Assembly (NCBI GenBank): GCA_041685115.1
Contig: JAWLGK010000010.1
Span: 1-64,000 of the forward strand
DNA length: 64,000 nt
Source of the DNA: JALOAT01 sp041685115
Lineage (GTDB): Bacteria; Pseudomonadota; Gammaproteobacteria; Thiohalomonadales; Thiohalomonadaceae
Direction: 5' to 3'
A model generated the notes under the pieces. That model made no database searches, was not told the origin of the DNA, and saw only the letters and a program-made list of their open reading frames with translations. How positions within the stretch are numbered: position 1 is the first letter of the stretch; each line of letters opens with the position of its first letter. The position numbers and the translations under genes were made by a program. Below are positions 33,217 through 43,012 of the stretch, piece by piece.

Positions 33217-34416
33217 ATGGGCAGTCCGGACTTTCTGGTCATCGGCGGCGGTGTCATCGGACTCAATGTCGCGATGGAACTCAAGCGTCGCCATGGTGAT
33301 TGCACGGTGCGACTGCTGGAAAAAGAGCCGCACTGCGGTGAGCACGCCAGCGGTCGCAACAGCGGCGTACTGCACGCCGGTTTCTATTACACCGCCGACA
33401 GCCTCAAGGCGCGCTTCACACGCGAAGGCAACCGTTCGCTGGCGGAATATTGTGAGCGGAAGGGCCTGCCCATCAACCGCTGCGGCAAGCTGGTGGTGGC
33501 GCGCGACGAGGCCGAGGACCGCGTGCTCGACGAACTGCTGCGCCGGGCACGCCACAACGGCATCGAGCTGGTGGAGGTGGACGCGAAGACGGCCCGGGAG
33601 ATCGAGCCGCGCGCCGTCACCTGGCGGCGGGCGCTGTTTTCGCCGAACACCGCTTCCGTGGCGCCGGCTGCCGTCATGGCGGCCCTCGAAGGGGACGCCC
33701 GCCGCCTGGGCGTGGCCATCGAGCGCGGCACGGCCTATGTGCGCCGGGACGGCGATCGGGTCATCACCAACCGCGGCCCCATGGCCGCCGGCTACGTGGT
33801 CAATGCGGCCGGGCTGTACGCCGACAGTGTCGCCCGCGATTTCGGCTTCAGCGAGCACTACCGCATCCTGCCCTTCAAGGGGCTGTACCTGAAAGGCAAC
33901 GCCGGCGCGGCGGGATTTCGCACCCATATCTACCCGGTGCCAGACCTCAAGCAGCCGTTCCTTGGCGTTCACGTCACCCTGGTGGCGGACGGCGGCATCA
34001 AGCTCGGTCCCACCGCCTTGCCGGCGTTGTGGCGCGAGCAATATCGCGGCCTGAAAAACTTTCGTCTCGGCGAGCTCGTGGACATCTCGCTGCGTGGCCT
34101 CGGCCTGTTCATCAACTCGGACTTCGATTTCAAACGGCTCTCCATCACCGAGATCCGCAAGCGCACGCGACGGCACATGGTCGCCCTGGCCACCAGTCTG
34201 GCCAAGGGCATCCGCGAGAGCGACTTCCGGCACTGGGCGCCGGCCGGGATCCGTGCGCAACTGCTCGATGTGAAGAAACGCAAGCTGGAAATGGACTTCG
34301 TGCTGCAGGGCGACCGCCGTTCGATGCACATCCTGAACGCGGTATCGCCCGGCTGGACGTGCTCCATGCCCTTCTCCAACTACATATGCGACGAGATCAC
34401 AAGGAGGTTGTCGTGA
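33217..34416 (+). CDS. FAD-dependent oxidoreductase, L-2-hydroxyglutarate oxidase (LhgO)-like
   Basis: 399 residues. FAD-binding DFLVIGGGVIGLNVAMEL, then HASGRNSGVLHAGFYY and FKGLYLKG, as in the DAO/LhgO family. In this setting, between a cytidylyltransferase and an SDR, it more likely oxidises a nucleotide-sugar intermediate than free hydroxyglutarate. The stop overlaps the next gene (GTGA), so translation is coupled. Confidence 0.85.
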   Translation: MGSPDFLVIGGGVIGLNVAMELKRRHGDCTVRLLEKEPHCGEHASGRNSGVLHAGFYYTADSLKARFTREGNRSLAEYCERKGLPINRCGKLVVARDEAEDRVLDELLRRARHNGIELVEVDAKTAREIEPRAVTWRRALFSPNTASVAPAAVMAALEGDARRLGVAIERGTAYVRRDGDRVITNRGPMAAGYVVNAAGLYADSVARDFGFSEHYRILPFKGLYLKGNAGAAGFRTHIYPVPDLKQPFLGVHVTLVADGGIKLGPTALPALWREQYRGLKNFRLGELVDISLRGLGLFINSDFDFKRLSITEIRKRTRRHMVALATSLAKGIRESDFRHWAPAGIRAQLLDVKKRKLEMDFVLQGDRRSMHILNAVSPGWTCSMPFSNYICDEITRRLS

Positions 34417-35489
34417 GGGATGTTCGACGGATCCTGGTCACGGGAAACATGGGCTACATCGGCCCGACGGTGGTGCGCCGCCTGCGCGAGCGGTGGCCGG
34501 AGGCTGTGGTGGCGGGCCTGGACAACGGTTATTTTGCCCATTGCCTGACCGGCGGGGACTTCCTTCCGGAAACCGGCTGTGACATGCAGTACTTCGCCGA
34601 CGTGCGCCATGTCGGCGCGGAGGTGATGCAAGGCGTGGATGCGGTGATCCATCTGGCCGCCATCTCCAACGACCCCATGGGTAACGCCTTCGAGCAGGTG
34701 ACGCGCGAGGTCAACTATGAGGCCAGCGTGCGCCTCGCGAATCTGGCCAAGGCAGCCGGTGTGCGCGCCTTCGTGTTCGCCTCCAGTTGCAGCGTGTACG
34801 GTTACGCGGAAGGGGAGGCGCGCTCGGAGCAGTCGGAACTGAATCCGCTCACCGCCTATGCCCGCTCCAAGATCGCTACCGAACAAAGCATCCGTGAGCT
34901 CGCGGACGAGAACTTCGTGATCACCAGCCTGCGCTTTCCGACCGCCTGCGGCATGAGCGAGCGGCTGCGCCTCGACCTGGTGCTCAACGACTTCGTGGCC
35001 TCGGCCATCGCCACGGGCACCATCAAGATCCTGAGCGACGGCACGCCGTGGCGTCCGCTCATCGACATCAAGGACATGGCCCGTGCCATGGAGTGGGCGG
35101 TGGACCGCGAACCCGCCAACGGCGGCGCGTTCCTGGCGGTGAATGTGGGCCGCAACGAATGGAATTTTCAGATCCGCGACCTGGCTTTGGCGGTGCAGGC
35201 GCAGATCCCGGGCGTCGCCATCGAGATCAATCCGGATGCGCCGCCCGACAAGCGCTCCTATCGGGTGGACTTCAGCCTGTACCAGCGGCTTGCCGCGGAG
35301 CACCTGCCGCAGGTGCCCATCGAACAATCCATCGGCGAGCTCAAGGCGGGGCTCGAACAGATGGGTTTCAACAACGGCAATTTCCGCAACTCGCAATACA
35401 TGCGCCTGCGTGTGCTCGCCGACCTGCGCGCCCGAGGGCGCCTGGACGAAGCGCTCAACTGGCGCCTGGAAAACCGGCTCGTGGTGTAG
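34413..35489 (+). CDS. NAD-dependent sugar epimerase/dehydratase (extended SDR)
   Basis: 358 residues from GTG 34413 with a strong AAGGAGG 5 bases upstream. Rossmann motif ILVTGNMGYIGPTVV (GxxGxxG variant), VIHLAAISNDPMG, catalytic Ser in FASSCSVYGYAEG and YxxxK in LTAYARSKIATEQ. It probably acts on the CDP-sugar made by RfbF and could take the place of the missing dehydratase. The C-terminus includes the GFNNGNFRNSQYMRLRVL stretch seen in polysaccharide-locus SDRs. Confidence 0.87.
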   Translation: MRDVRRILVTGNMGYIGPTVVRRLRERWPEAVVAGLDNGYFAHCLTGGDFLPETGCDMQYFADVRHVGAEVMQGVDAVIHLAAISNDPMGNAFEQVTREVNYEASVRLANLAKAAGVRAFVFASSCSVYGYAEGEARSEQSELNPLTAYARSKIATEQSIRELADENFVITSLRFPTACGMSERLRLDLVLNDFVASAIATGTIKILSDGTPWRPLIDIKDMARAMEWAVDREPANGGAFLAVNVGRNEWNFQIRDLALAVQAQIPGVAIEINPDAPPDKRSYRVDFSLYQRLAAEHLPQVPIEQSIGELKAGLEQMGFNNGNFRNSQYMRLRVLADLRARGRLDEALNWRLENRLVV

Positions 35490-35574
35490 GCCGCACGGCC
35501 CGGCACCGCCGGGCCCATTCTCCGGGGCGCACGTCAGGGACACCCCGTGCCGCCCATCCTTGCGAGGGACTGCC

Positions 35575-36126
35575 ATGCGTTTTACCGAAACCGACCTGCC
35601 CGGCGCGTTCATCATCGACATTCAGCCACTGGAAGACGAACGGGGTTTTTTTGCCCGCGGCTTTTGCGAGCGCGAGTTGGCAGAACACGGCCTGATACCG
35701 CGCGTGGTGCAGGCGAACATCTCCTTCAACCGGCGCAAGGGCACCTTGCGCGGCATGCACTATCAGGTCGCGCCCCATGAAGAGACCAAGCTGGTGCGTT
35801 GCACCCGCGGGGCGCTGTACGACGTGATCGTCGACCTCCGCCCCGATTCGTCCACGTATTTGCAGTGGACGGGTGTGGAGCTCACGGCCGACAACCACCG
35901 GGCCCTGTTCGTTCCGCAAGGTTTTGCGCACGGCTTCCAGACGCTACAGGACGACACGGAGGCGTTCTACCAGGTGTCCGAGTTCTACACGCCTATGGCG
36001 GAGCGCGGCCTGCGGTATGACGATCCGGCCATTGGCATCCACTGGCCCCTGGCCGTCACGTCCATCTCCGCCAAGGACGCCGCCTGGCCGGACGTGCAGG
36101 CGCCGCAGCGGGTTGCGCGTGCGTGA
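35575..36126 (+). CDS. dTDP-4-dehydrorhamnose 3,5-epimerase-family protein
   Basis: 183 residues, the normal RmlC length: DIQPLEDERGFFARGF, QANISFNRRKGTLRGMHYQ with the catalytic His, DVIVDLRPDSSTY and FVPQGFAHGFQTL. RmlC proteins epimerise C3/C5 of 4-keto sugars. No rmlA, rmlB or rmlD lies nearby, so the substrate is more likely the CDP-4-keto sugar of this cassette. Confidence 0.9.
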   Translation: MRFTETDLPGAFIIDIQPLEDERGFFARGFCERELAEHGLIPRVVQANISFNRRKGTLRGMHYQVAPHEETKLVRCTRGALYDVIVDLRPDSSTYLQWTGVELTADNHRALFVPQGFAHGFQTLQDDTEAFYQVSEFYTPMAERGLRYDDPAIGIHWPLAVTSISAKDAAWPDVQAPQRVARA

Positions 36127-37055
36127 ACCTGACCGATACGCCTGTCCCTTGGTCACCTTTCGCCGTTGTAGCCAGCCCCTCCGGGAGGGGGCTGGGGAGA
36201 GGGGAACAATTCAGGTGCAGCTTGATGTGGTTTCCTTTGTCTCTCCTCCAAATGAGGAGACAGCCGTCGCCTGAAGAATGTCACGTAGCTGCGCAACGTG
36301 ACCTACGCAACCGGCAGCAGAATTCGTTATTCCGGCACAGGTCGGAATCCATCTTGCTACCGGGAATGACCTGGCTTTCGCCGCGGCGGAAGTGCGGAGT
36401 GACGACGGTGTGAGAGCGGTAGGTCACGTTGGCGCCCCAGCGCCTACGTGACAAGCCGTCGCCTGAAGAATGTCACGTAGCTGCGCAACGTGACCTACGC
36501 AACCGGCTGCAGAATTTGTCATTCCGGCGCCGGCCGGAATTACCGGGAATGAACTGGCTTTCGCCGCGGCGGAAGTGCGGAGTGACGACAGTGTGAGCGC
36601 TGTAGGTCACGTTGGCGCGCCAGCGCCTACGTGACAAGCCGTCGCCTGAAGAATGTCACGTAGCTGCGCAACGTGACCTACGCAACCGGCTGCAGAATTT
36701 GTCATTCCGGCGCCGGCCGGAATTACCGGGAATGAACTGGCTTTCGCCGCGGCGGAAGTGCGGAGTGACGACAGTGTGAGCGCTGTAGGTCACGTTGGCG
36801 CGCCAGCGCCTACGTGACAAGCCGTCGCCTGAAGAATGTCACGTAGCTGCGCAACGTGACCTACGCAACCGGCGGCAGAATTCGTCATTAGGGCGCGGGC
36901 CGGATCCATCTTGCTACCGGGAATGACCTGGCTTTCGCCGCGTGGAAGTGCGGAGTGACGACGGTGATGAGAGCGGTAGGTCACGTTGGCGCGCCAGCGC
37001 CTACGTGACAAGCCACGGCCTGAATAACGTCAGTAGCTGCGCAACGTGACCTACG
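36127..37055. repeat. Second REP-like array inside the polysaccharide locus
   Basis: GTCACGTAG-CTGCGC-AACGTGACCTAC begins at 36280, 36472, 36655 and 36838, with a degenerate fifth copy at about 37029 (period 183-192). Each alternates with GTAGGTCACGTTGGCGC..CAGCGCCTACGTGAC. Between them lie ATTCCGG...CCGGAAT segments and a CGCCGCGGCGGAAGTGCGGAGT stretch written here only in part (TTTCGCCGCGGCGGAAGTGC). A separate hairpin CCAGCCCC/GGGGCTGG is at 36172-36195. No gene is present. The array separates the epimerase gene from the SAF-domain gene. Confidence 0.88.
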
Positions 37056-37125
37056 CAACAGGCAGCAGAACTCCCGGAGGAGAGGGAGTGTGCGGGAGAC
37101 AGACCAATACTCAGGGAGAGCGAGC

Positions 37126-38457
37126 ATGATCCTGGTCGACAAGGCCCTTGAACAGCGGCAGCAAGCCGGCAAGCCGATCCGTGTGGCCATGGTGGGAGCC
37201 GGCTTCATGGCGCGCGGTATCGCCCTGCAGATCGAAACGGCCGTGCCGGGAATGACCCTGGTGGCCATTGCCAACCGCTCCGTAGACGGCGCGCGGCGGG
37301 CCTACACCGAGGCGGGCGTGAACACCGTGACGGAAGTGGCCAGCGTGGCGCAGCTGGAACAGGCCATCGCCAGCGGCAAACGCGCGATTACCGACGACCC
37401 GTTTCTGTTGTGTGAAGCGGCACAGGTGGATGCGATCATCGAGGTGACCGGAACCATCGAGTTCGCCGCCGCCGTAGTGATGCGGGCCATCGCCCGCGGT
37501 AAGCACGTCATTGCCATGAACGCCGAGCTGGATGGGACCCTCGGTCCCATCCTCAAGACCTATGCGGACCGGGCGGGCGTGGTGTTCACCAATGCCGACG
37601 GCGATCAGCCCGGCGTCATCATGAATCTGTACCGCTTTGCCAAGGGCATCGGCGTGAAGCCGGTGCTGTGCGGCAACATCAAGGGACTGCACGACCCGTA
37701 CCGCAATCCCACCACCCAGGAGGCCTTCGCCAAGCGCTGGAAGCAAAAGCCCAACATGGTGACCTCCTTCGCGGACGGCACGAAGATCTCTTTTGAACAG
37801 GCGATCGTCGCCAACGCAACGGGTATGCGCGTTGCCAAGCGCGGCATGCATGGGCCGACCGTGCCCGCGGGCACGCCCATCCGCGAGGCCGTGAACTGGT
37901 ATCCGCTGGATGACCTGCTGGAGGGATCCGGCGTGGTGGATTACGTGGTGGGTGCCGAACCGGGGCCCGGGGTGTTCGTGCTCGGTACCTGCGACCATCC
38001 GGTCCAACAGCATTACCTCAACCTCTACAAACTGGGCGAGGGGCCGCTGTACTGCTTCTACACCCCCTACCACCTGTGCCACTTCGAGGTGCCCAACACC
38101 GTCGCCCGGGCGGTGCTGTTCCACGACGCGGCCATCGCGCCGCTCGGTGCAGCCACGGTGGATGTGGTGGCCGCCGCGAAGGTGGATCTCGCCGCGGGCA
38201 CCGTGCTCGACGGCCTGGGTGAATACATGACCTACGGCCTGGCGGAAAACAGTGATGTCGCGCGTGAGCAGCAGCTCCTGCCCATCGGGCTGGCAGTCGG
38301 CTGTCGCCTGAAGCGGGCGGTGAGCAGGGACACGGTGCTCACCTATGCGGACGTGGAGATCCCGCCGGGTCGGTTGTGCGACCAGCTGCGCCGGGAGCAG
38401 GATGAGTATTTCGCCCAGGCCAATCCGCATATACCGCGCAAGGCGGCTGGCGCTTGA
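37126..38457 (+). CDS. NAD(P)-dependent oxidoreductase with C-terminal SAF domain
   Basis: 443 residues from ATG 37126 with GGGAGAG upstream. The N-terminal Rossmann fold (RVAMVGAGFMARGIALQI) is related to homoserine dehydrogenase. Later it has VIAMNAELDGTLGPIL, TNADGDQPGVIMNLYRF and a C-terminal SAF-like domain (about 360-430, LPIGLAVGCRLKRAVSRDTV). Genes of this type recur in O-antigen loci beside rfbF/rfbC homologues; the sugar reaction is unassigned. It is separated from the rest of the cassette by the repeat array. Confidence 0.82.
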   Translation: MILVDKALEQRQQAGKPIRVAMVGAGFMARGIALQIETAVPGMTLVAIANRSVDGARRAYTEAGVNTVTEVASVAQLEQAIASGKRAITDDPFLLCEAAQVDAIIEVTGTIEFAAAVVMRAIARGKHVIAMNAELDGTLGPILKTYADRAGVVFTNADGDQPGVIMNLYRFAKGIGVKPVLCGNIKGLHDPYRNPTTQEAFAKRWKQKPNMVTSFADGTKISFEQAIVANATGMRVAKRGMHGPTVPAGTPIREAVNWYPLDDLLEGSGVVDYVVGAEPGPGVFVLGTCDHPVQQHYLNLYKLGEGPLYCFYTPYHLCHFEVPNTVARAVLFHDAAIAPLGAATVDVVAAAKVDLAAGTVLDGLGEYMTYGLAENSDVAREQQLLPIGLAVGCRLKRAVSRDTVLTYADVEIPPGRLCDQLRREQDEYFAQANPHIPRKAAGA

Positions 38458-38498
38458 CCATGCCGGCCTCACCCCATTTCCCACGCACAGGACGCTCC

Positions 38499-39365
38499 AT
38501 GGAACAGGCCATCGATAGCCCCGCCGGCACTACGGCTCGGGGCATGGAAGTGATTCGTATCCAGGCGGAAAAGGACCGCCTGAGCAGTGCGCTGCGCGAA
38601 TTGTGGCGTTACCGCGAGTTGCTCTATTTCCTCACCTGGCGCGACATCAAGGTCCGCTACAAGCAGACCCTGCTCGGCTTCAGCTGGGCGATTCTCCAGC
38701 CGCTCATCGCGATGGTGATCTTCTCGCTGTTTTTCGGCCGGCTGGCAAAGATGCCCTCCGACGGCCTGCCGTATCCGCTGTTCAGTTTCGCGGCCCTGGT
38801 GCCGTGGACCTTTTTCTCTACCGGCGTCGGCAAGGCCTCCAACGTGCTGGTGGGTTCTCAGAACCTGTTGAGGAAGGTGTATTTCCCTCGCCTGGCCATG
38901 CCCATTGCATCGATCCTCGCGGGCGTCGTCGATTTCGCGCTGGCGTTCTCCGTGTTGCTGGTGATGATGGTGTGGTACGGCATCATGCCCACTGTAAACG
39001 TGTTATGGCTGCCGCTGCTGTTCCTGCTCGCCTTCTGCACCGCCCTGGGCATCTCCCTGTGGCTGTCCGCCATGAACGTGCGCTATCGCGACGTGCGTTA
39101 CATCACGCCGTTTCTGGTGCAGGCCTGGATGTTCATGACACCGGTGGTCTATCCGGCCACCCTCATCGAGAATCCGCTGGTCCGCGCCGCCTATGCCCTC
39201 AACCCCATGGTGGGCGTGGTGGAGGGATTTCGCTGGGCGTTGCTCGGCATGGATACCGCGCCCGGGCCGATGATCGCCGTCTCCGCCTGTGCGGCACTGC
39301 TGATGTTGGTGACCGGCGTCGCCTACTTCCGTCGCATGGAACGCGACTTCGCTGACGTGGTATGA
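38499..39365 (+). CDS. wzm: ABC-2 type polysaccharide export permease
   Basis: 288 residues from ATG 38499 with AGGA 6 bases upstream; ATG 38460 is an alternative. It has six membrane helices and the family stretch LTWRDIKVRYKQTLLGFSWA, followed by GSQNLLRKVYFPRLAMPI and LNPMVGVVEGFRWALLG. It is the membrane half of the exporter that flips lipid-linked glycan to the periplasm. Its ATPase partner (40661) lies one gene downstream, separated by a glycosyltransferase. Confidence 0.9.
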   Translation: MEQAIDSPAGTTARGMEVIRIQAEKDRLSSALRELWRYRELLYFLTWRDIKVRYKQTLLGFSWAILQPLIAMVIFSLFFGRLAKMPSDGLPYPLFSFAALVPWTFFSTGVGKASNVLVGSQNLLRKVYFPRLAMPIASILAGVVDFALAFSVLLVMMVWYGIMPTVNVLWLPLLFLLAFCTALGISLWLSAMNVRYRDVRYITPFLVQAWMFMTPVVYPATLIENPLVRAAYALNPMVGVVEGFRWALLGMDTAPGPMIAVSACAALLMLVTGVAYFRRMERDFADVV

Positions 39366-39390
39366 GCCATCCGAGCGCACGGAAACGGCC

Positions 39391-40668
39391 ATGAAGGTGG
39401 TGCATCTGTGGAAGAGCGATGCGGCGCGCGGCGGAGGCGGGGGCGCGGTCGCCATGGCGCGCCTGCACATGGGGCTGCGCGCGGCGGGCGTCGATTCACG
39501 CATCCTCTGTGAACTGCCGGCGGGCGAATTGCCGGGCGTGCACAAGCTGCCGGGGCCACGTAAGTGGGAACGGCGGCTGCAAGCATTCACCCGAGCGCTC
39601 GGCTTGAACGACCTGCACCGGATCAATTCGTTCCGACTGCACCGTCACCCCGAGATCCGCAGCGCGGACGTGGTTACGGTGCACGGCACGCATCATGGTT
39701 TCTTCAACTATCTGGCGCTGCCGCGCCTCGGTAATGCGCGGCCGACGGTGTTCGTGCTCCACGACATGTGGGCAATGACCGGCCATTGCGCCTTTTCCTA
39801 TACCTGCGAACGCTGGCGCAGCGGTTGCGGGGCCTGCCCGGCCCTCGATACGGCGCCGGCGGTGTGTCGCGACAACACGCATCTGGAGTGGCGGCTCAAG
39901 CACTGGGTGTGGCGCCAGGCGCCATTCACGGTGGTGAGCCCGAGTTCCGGGCTGGCATCGCTGGCGAGGCAGGGCATGCTCGCCCATCTTCCCGTCCATC
40001 ACATTCCGCATGGGGTCGACACCGAGTTGTACCGCCCCCTGGACCCCGCCGCTTGCCGGCGGTTGCTCGACATCGCACCTGACCGCAAGGTGATCATGTT
40101 CAGCTCCGTGGATATTGCGGACAAGCGCAAGGGTGGTGACCTGCTGCTGGATGCATTGAAGCGCCTGCCCGACAGCCTGCGGCGCCGCTGCCTGCTGCTG
40201 ACCATGGGGCACGGCGGGGCCGGTTTCGCGCGCGCCGCGGGCATGGAGTGCATGGACTTCGGTTACGTGAGCAACGAGCGTATGAAAGTGTTGCTCTATT
40301 CGGCGGCCGATGTATTCGTGCTGCCATCGCTGGGCGAGGCCTTCGGTCTCGTCCTGCTCGAGAGCATGGCGTGCGGCACGCCGGTGGTGGCGTTTGACGT
40401 GGCGGGTGTGACCGACCTGGTACGCGAGGGGATCACCGGCCATCGGGTCCCGCTGGGCGATACTGCAGTTCTCGCGGAGCGTCTGGCCGTGCTGCTCGAC
40501 GACGATGCATGGCGGGAGAGCCTGGGCAGGCAGTGCAAGCACATCGTGGACCGGGACTTCAGACTGGAGCAACAGGTGCAAAGCTATTCGGACCTTTATC
40601 GAAAACTGGACGCGACTCCTGCGGGCACAGCATTGCCAACCGAGATAAGAGGGGGACTGAATGGCTGA
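39391..40668 (+). CDS. GT4-family glycosyltransferase with Cys-rich WcaC-like motif
   Basis: 425 residues, GT-B fold. The N-terminus has an unusual RGGGGGAVAMARLHMGLR loop. FVLHDMWAMTGHCAFSYTCE...CGACP is the Cys-containing segment seen in WcaC/AmsK-like enzymes. The C-terminal donor site has EAFGLVLLESMACGTPVVAF (Ex7E). It overlaps wzt by 8 bases, so the transporter and this transferase are one unit. Confidence 0.88.
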   Translation: MKVVHLWKSDAARGGGGGAVAMARLHMGLRAAGVDSRILCELPAGELPGVHKLPGPRKWERRLQAFTRALGLNDLHRINSFRLHRHPEIRSADVVTVHGTHHGFFNYLALPRLGNARPTVFVLHDMWAMTGHCAFSYTCERWRSGCGACPALDTAPAVCRDNTHLEWRLKHWVWRQAPFTVVSPSSGLASLARQGMLAHLPVHHIPHGVDTELYRPLDPAACRRLLDIAPDRKVIMFSSVDIADKRKGGDLLLDALKRLPDSLRRRCLLLTMGHGGAGFARAAGMECMDFGYVSNERMKVLLYSAADVFVLPSLGEAFGLVLLESMACGTPVVAFDVAGVTDLVREGITGHRVPLGDTAVLAERLAVLLDDDAWRESLGRQCKHIVDRDFRLEQQVQSYSDLYRKLDATPAGTALPTEIRGGLNG

Positions 40669-41980
40669 AACCGCGATCCGCATGGAAGGACTTGGCAAGC
40701 GTTTCCACATCGCCAAGGTGCAACGCAACAACAGGCCGGTGCGGGCCCTGCTGGCGGAGGGGCTGGTGGCGCCTTTCCGTCGGATCGGCCGTGCATTGCA
40801 CGGTGGAACGGCACCCGATGCGGATGAGACGTTCTGGGCCTTTCGTGACATTTCCTTTGAGATCCGCCGGGGCGAAGTGGTGGGTATCGTCGGCCGCAAC
40901 GGCGCGGGAAAGACAACGCTCCTGAAGATCCTCTCCCGCATCAGCCGGCCTACCGAAGGTTATGCGGACATTCACGGGCGAATCGGCTCGCTGCTCGAAG
41001 TCGGGACAGGTTTTCATCCCGAGTTGAGCGGCCGGGAGAACATCTATTTGAATGGTGCGATCCTCGGCATGCGTCGCCAGGAGATCACACATAAACTGGA
41101 CGAGATCATCGAGTTTTCCGAGATCGGTCGTTTCATAGATACGCCCATCAAGCACTATTCCAGCGGCATGACCATGCGCCTGGCGTTCTCGGTAGCGGCG
41201 CACCTCGAACCGGAGATCATGATCGTCGACGAGGTGCTGGCGGTCGGTGATGCAAGTTTCCAGCGCAAATGTCTCGGCAAGATGGACGAGGTCTCCAGCC
41301 AAGGACGTACGGTGTTGTTCGTGAGCCACAATATGGGCGCCGTGACCCAGCTCTGTACCCGCGCCGTGTGGCTCAAGGACGGTCGCCTGCACATGGACGG
41401 CATTACCGATGAGGTGATCAGTGCCTATCTGTCCGAGGGTTCTGAAAGCCACGGCAGCTGGAGCAACTCGGCCACGCCGGATTCCACAGTGGAGACCTGG
41501 CTCACGGAGGCGCGACTGCTGGACAGGAACGGGCAGCCGGTGAGCAGCCCGGCCTTCGAAGAGCCGTTCAGAATCGCCATCGGCTATCACATTCATCAGC
41601 CCATGCGCGGCATGTCCATTCTTATCAAACTGGTGGATGCGCGGGGCGACGTGGTGTTCGAAACCACCGATGTGGACGACAGTCCGCGCCAGCTGCAGGT
41701 GCGTGAGCCGGGCGCCTACATTTCCACCTGTGACATGCCCGCTCACCTGTTGAAGCCTGGTCGTTACCACGTGACGCTCATGGCCTACGTGCATGGGGTG
41801 AAGATCGTGCACCTCGCCGAAAACGCGCTCACCTTCGACGTGACCGCACGGGGCTACCGCATGCACGCGCCACGCATCGGGGCGATCACACCGGTGCTGC
41901 ATTGGGAGGTGCGTCCCGCCGGGAGGACCAACGACGTGCCGGGGGCCGGCAAACGGCGGCGACTGCGTAATGTTGGCTGA
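40661..41980 (+). CDS. wzt: ABC polysaccharide exporter ATPase with C-terminal glycan-binding domain
   Basis: 439 residues. Walker A GIVGRNGAGKTTLLKIL, signature YSSGMTMRLAFS, Walker B PEIMIVDEVLAVGD and switch His in LFVSHNMGAV. After about residue 255, a beta-sandwich domain (SNSATPDSTVETWLTEARLL to the end) matches Wzt C-terminal domains that recognise a specific chain end. That implies export of a chain carrying a terminal modification, consistent with the acyl- and sulfotransferases downstream. Confidence 0.93.
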   Translation: MAETAIRMEGLGKRFHIAKVQRNNRPVRALLAEGLVAPFRRIGRALHGGTAPDADETFWAFRDISFEIRRGEVVGIVGRNGAGKTTLLKILSRISRPTEGYADIHGRIGSLLEVGTGFHPELSGRENIYLNGAILGMRRQEITHKLDEIIEFSEIGRFIDTPIKHYSSGMTMRLAFSVAAHLEPEIMIVDEVLAVGDASFQRKCLGKMDEVSSQGRTVLFVSHNMGAVTQLCTRAVWLKDGRLHMDGITDEVISAYLSEGSESHGSWSNSATPDSTVETWLTEARLLDRNGQPVSSPAFEEPFRIAIGYHIHQPMRGMSILIKLVDARGDVVFETTDVDDSPRQLQVREPGAYISTCDMPAHLLKPGRYHVTLMAYVHGVKIVHLAENALTFDVTARGYRMHAPRIGAITPVLHWEVRPAGRTNDVPGAGKRRRLRNVG

Positions 41981-43010
41981 GGCGCCGAGGGTGATAGGCG
42001 GCGAGCCCCTGGTCAGCTTTGTTACGCCGGTCTACAACGGCGCCCGCTACATCAGCGAGTGCATCGAGAGCGTGCTGGCCCAGGAATACGCCAACTGGGA
42101 GTACGTCATTCTGGACAATCACAGCGACGACGGCAGCGCTGCGATCATCGAGGGTTATGCCCGCCGCGAACCACGCATCCGTGTGCATCGCAACGGCAGT
42201 GTGCTGCCCATCATGACAAACTGGAACGCCGCGCTCGCACTCATCTCACCGGCGAGCCGCTACTGCAAGGTGGTGCACGCGGATGATCGCCTGTTTCCCC
42301 GCTGCACCCGGGCGATGGTGGAACGGGCGGAACGCTATCCGTCGGCAGGTCTGATTGGCGCCTACAGCCTGTGGGGCAACCGGGTGGTCGGTGACGGCCT
42401 TGCACCCGACGAGACCTGCGTGCCGGGGCCGGAGATGGCACGACGGGCTTTGCTCGGTCAGGTGTATCCGTTCATCTCCCCCTCCGCACTGCTGATCCGC
42501 GCCGATCTCGTCCGAGGGGAGGGCGGGTTTTATCCGGGGGCGGCGCTGCACGCGGACGTGGCCGCCTGCTATGAGGCCCTGCGTGCTCATGACTTCGGTT
42601 TCGTGCCTGAGGTGCTGAGCTTCATCCGCCGTCATGACGATTCCGTGACCGCGACGGAAGCCGCGCCCCTGGAGCGCATCCGTCTGTCGAACATGGCGCT
42701 GTTGACCACGTACGGTCCGCTGTTCCTCACGCCAGGGGAATACCGGGCGCGCTTCGGCGAGGTCTGGCGGCGATATCTGTGCTTCCTGGCGCGCGGCGCC
42801 CTGGAAGGGCGGCCCGCGGCGTTCTGGGCGTTCCACCGCCAGGGGGTGCAGGCCCTGGGCCTTTCGCTGAACCGGATGGGTCTGCTGCGCGCCGTGCTGC
42901 GCGAGTTGACCCACCGTCCGGTGGCGAGTGTGAAACGGCTCTGGCATTCCCGTCCCGGCCAGGGGACCCGACACGATCGCAAGCCCGAGGTCACGCTCGG
43001 TACGAGGTAG
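41970..43010 (+). CDS. GT2-family glycosyltransferase
   Basis: 346 residues, GT-A fold: LVSFVTPVYNGARYISECIE, YVILDNHSDDGS and the metal-binding CKVVHADDRLF. It overlaps wzt by 11 bases. It probably adds one sugar to the repeat unit. Confidence 0.9.
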   Translation: MLAEAPRVIGGEPLVSFVTPVYNGARYISECIESVLAQEYANWEYVILDNHSDDGSAAIIEGYARREPRIRVHRNGSVLPIMTNWNAALALISPASRYCKVVHADDRLFPRCTRAMVERAERYPSAGLIGAYSLWGNRVVGDGLAPDETCVPGPEMARRALLGQVYPFISPSALLIRADLVRGEGGFYPGAALHADVAACYEALRAHDFGFVPEVLSFIRRHDDSVTATEAAPLERIRLSNMALLTTYGPLFLTPGEYRARFGEVWRRYLCFLARGALEGRPAAFWAFHRQGVQALGLSLNRMGLLRAVLRELTHRPVASVKRLWHSRPGQGTRHDRKPEVTLGTR

Positions 43011-43012
43011 GT

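Noticed and set aside
35575..36126. Rhamnose pathway (rmlC) assignment
   Set aside because: No rmlA, rmlB or rmlD nearby; the epimerase sits in a CDP-glucose cassette, so no rml symbol was given.
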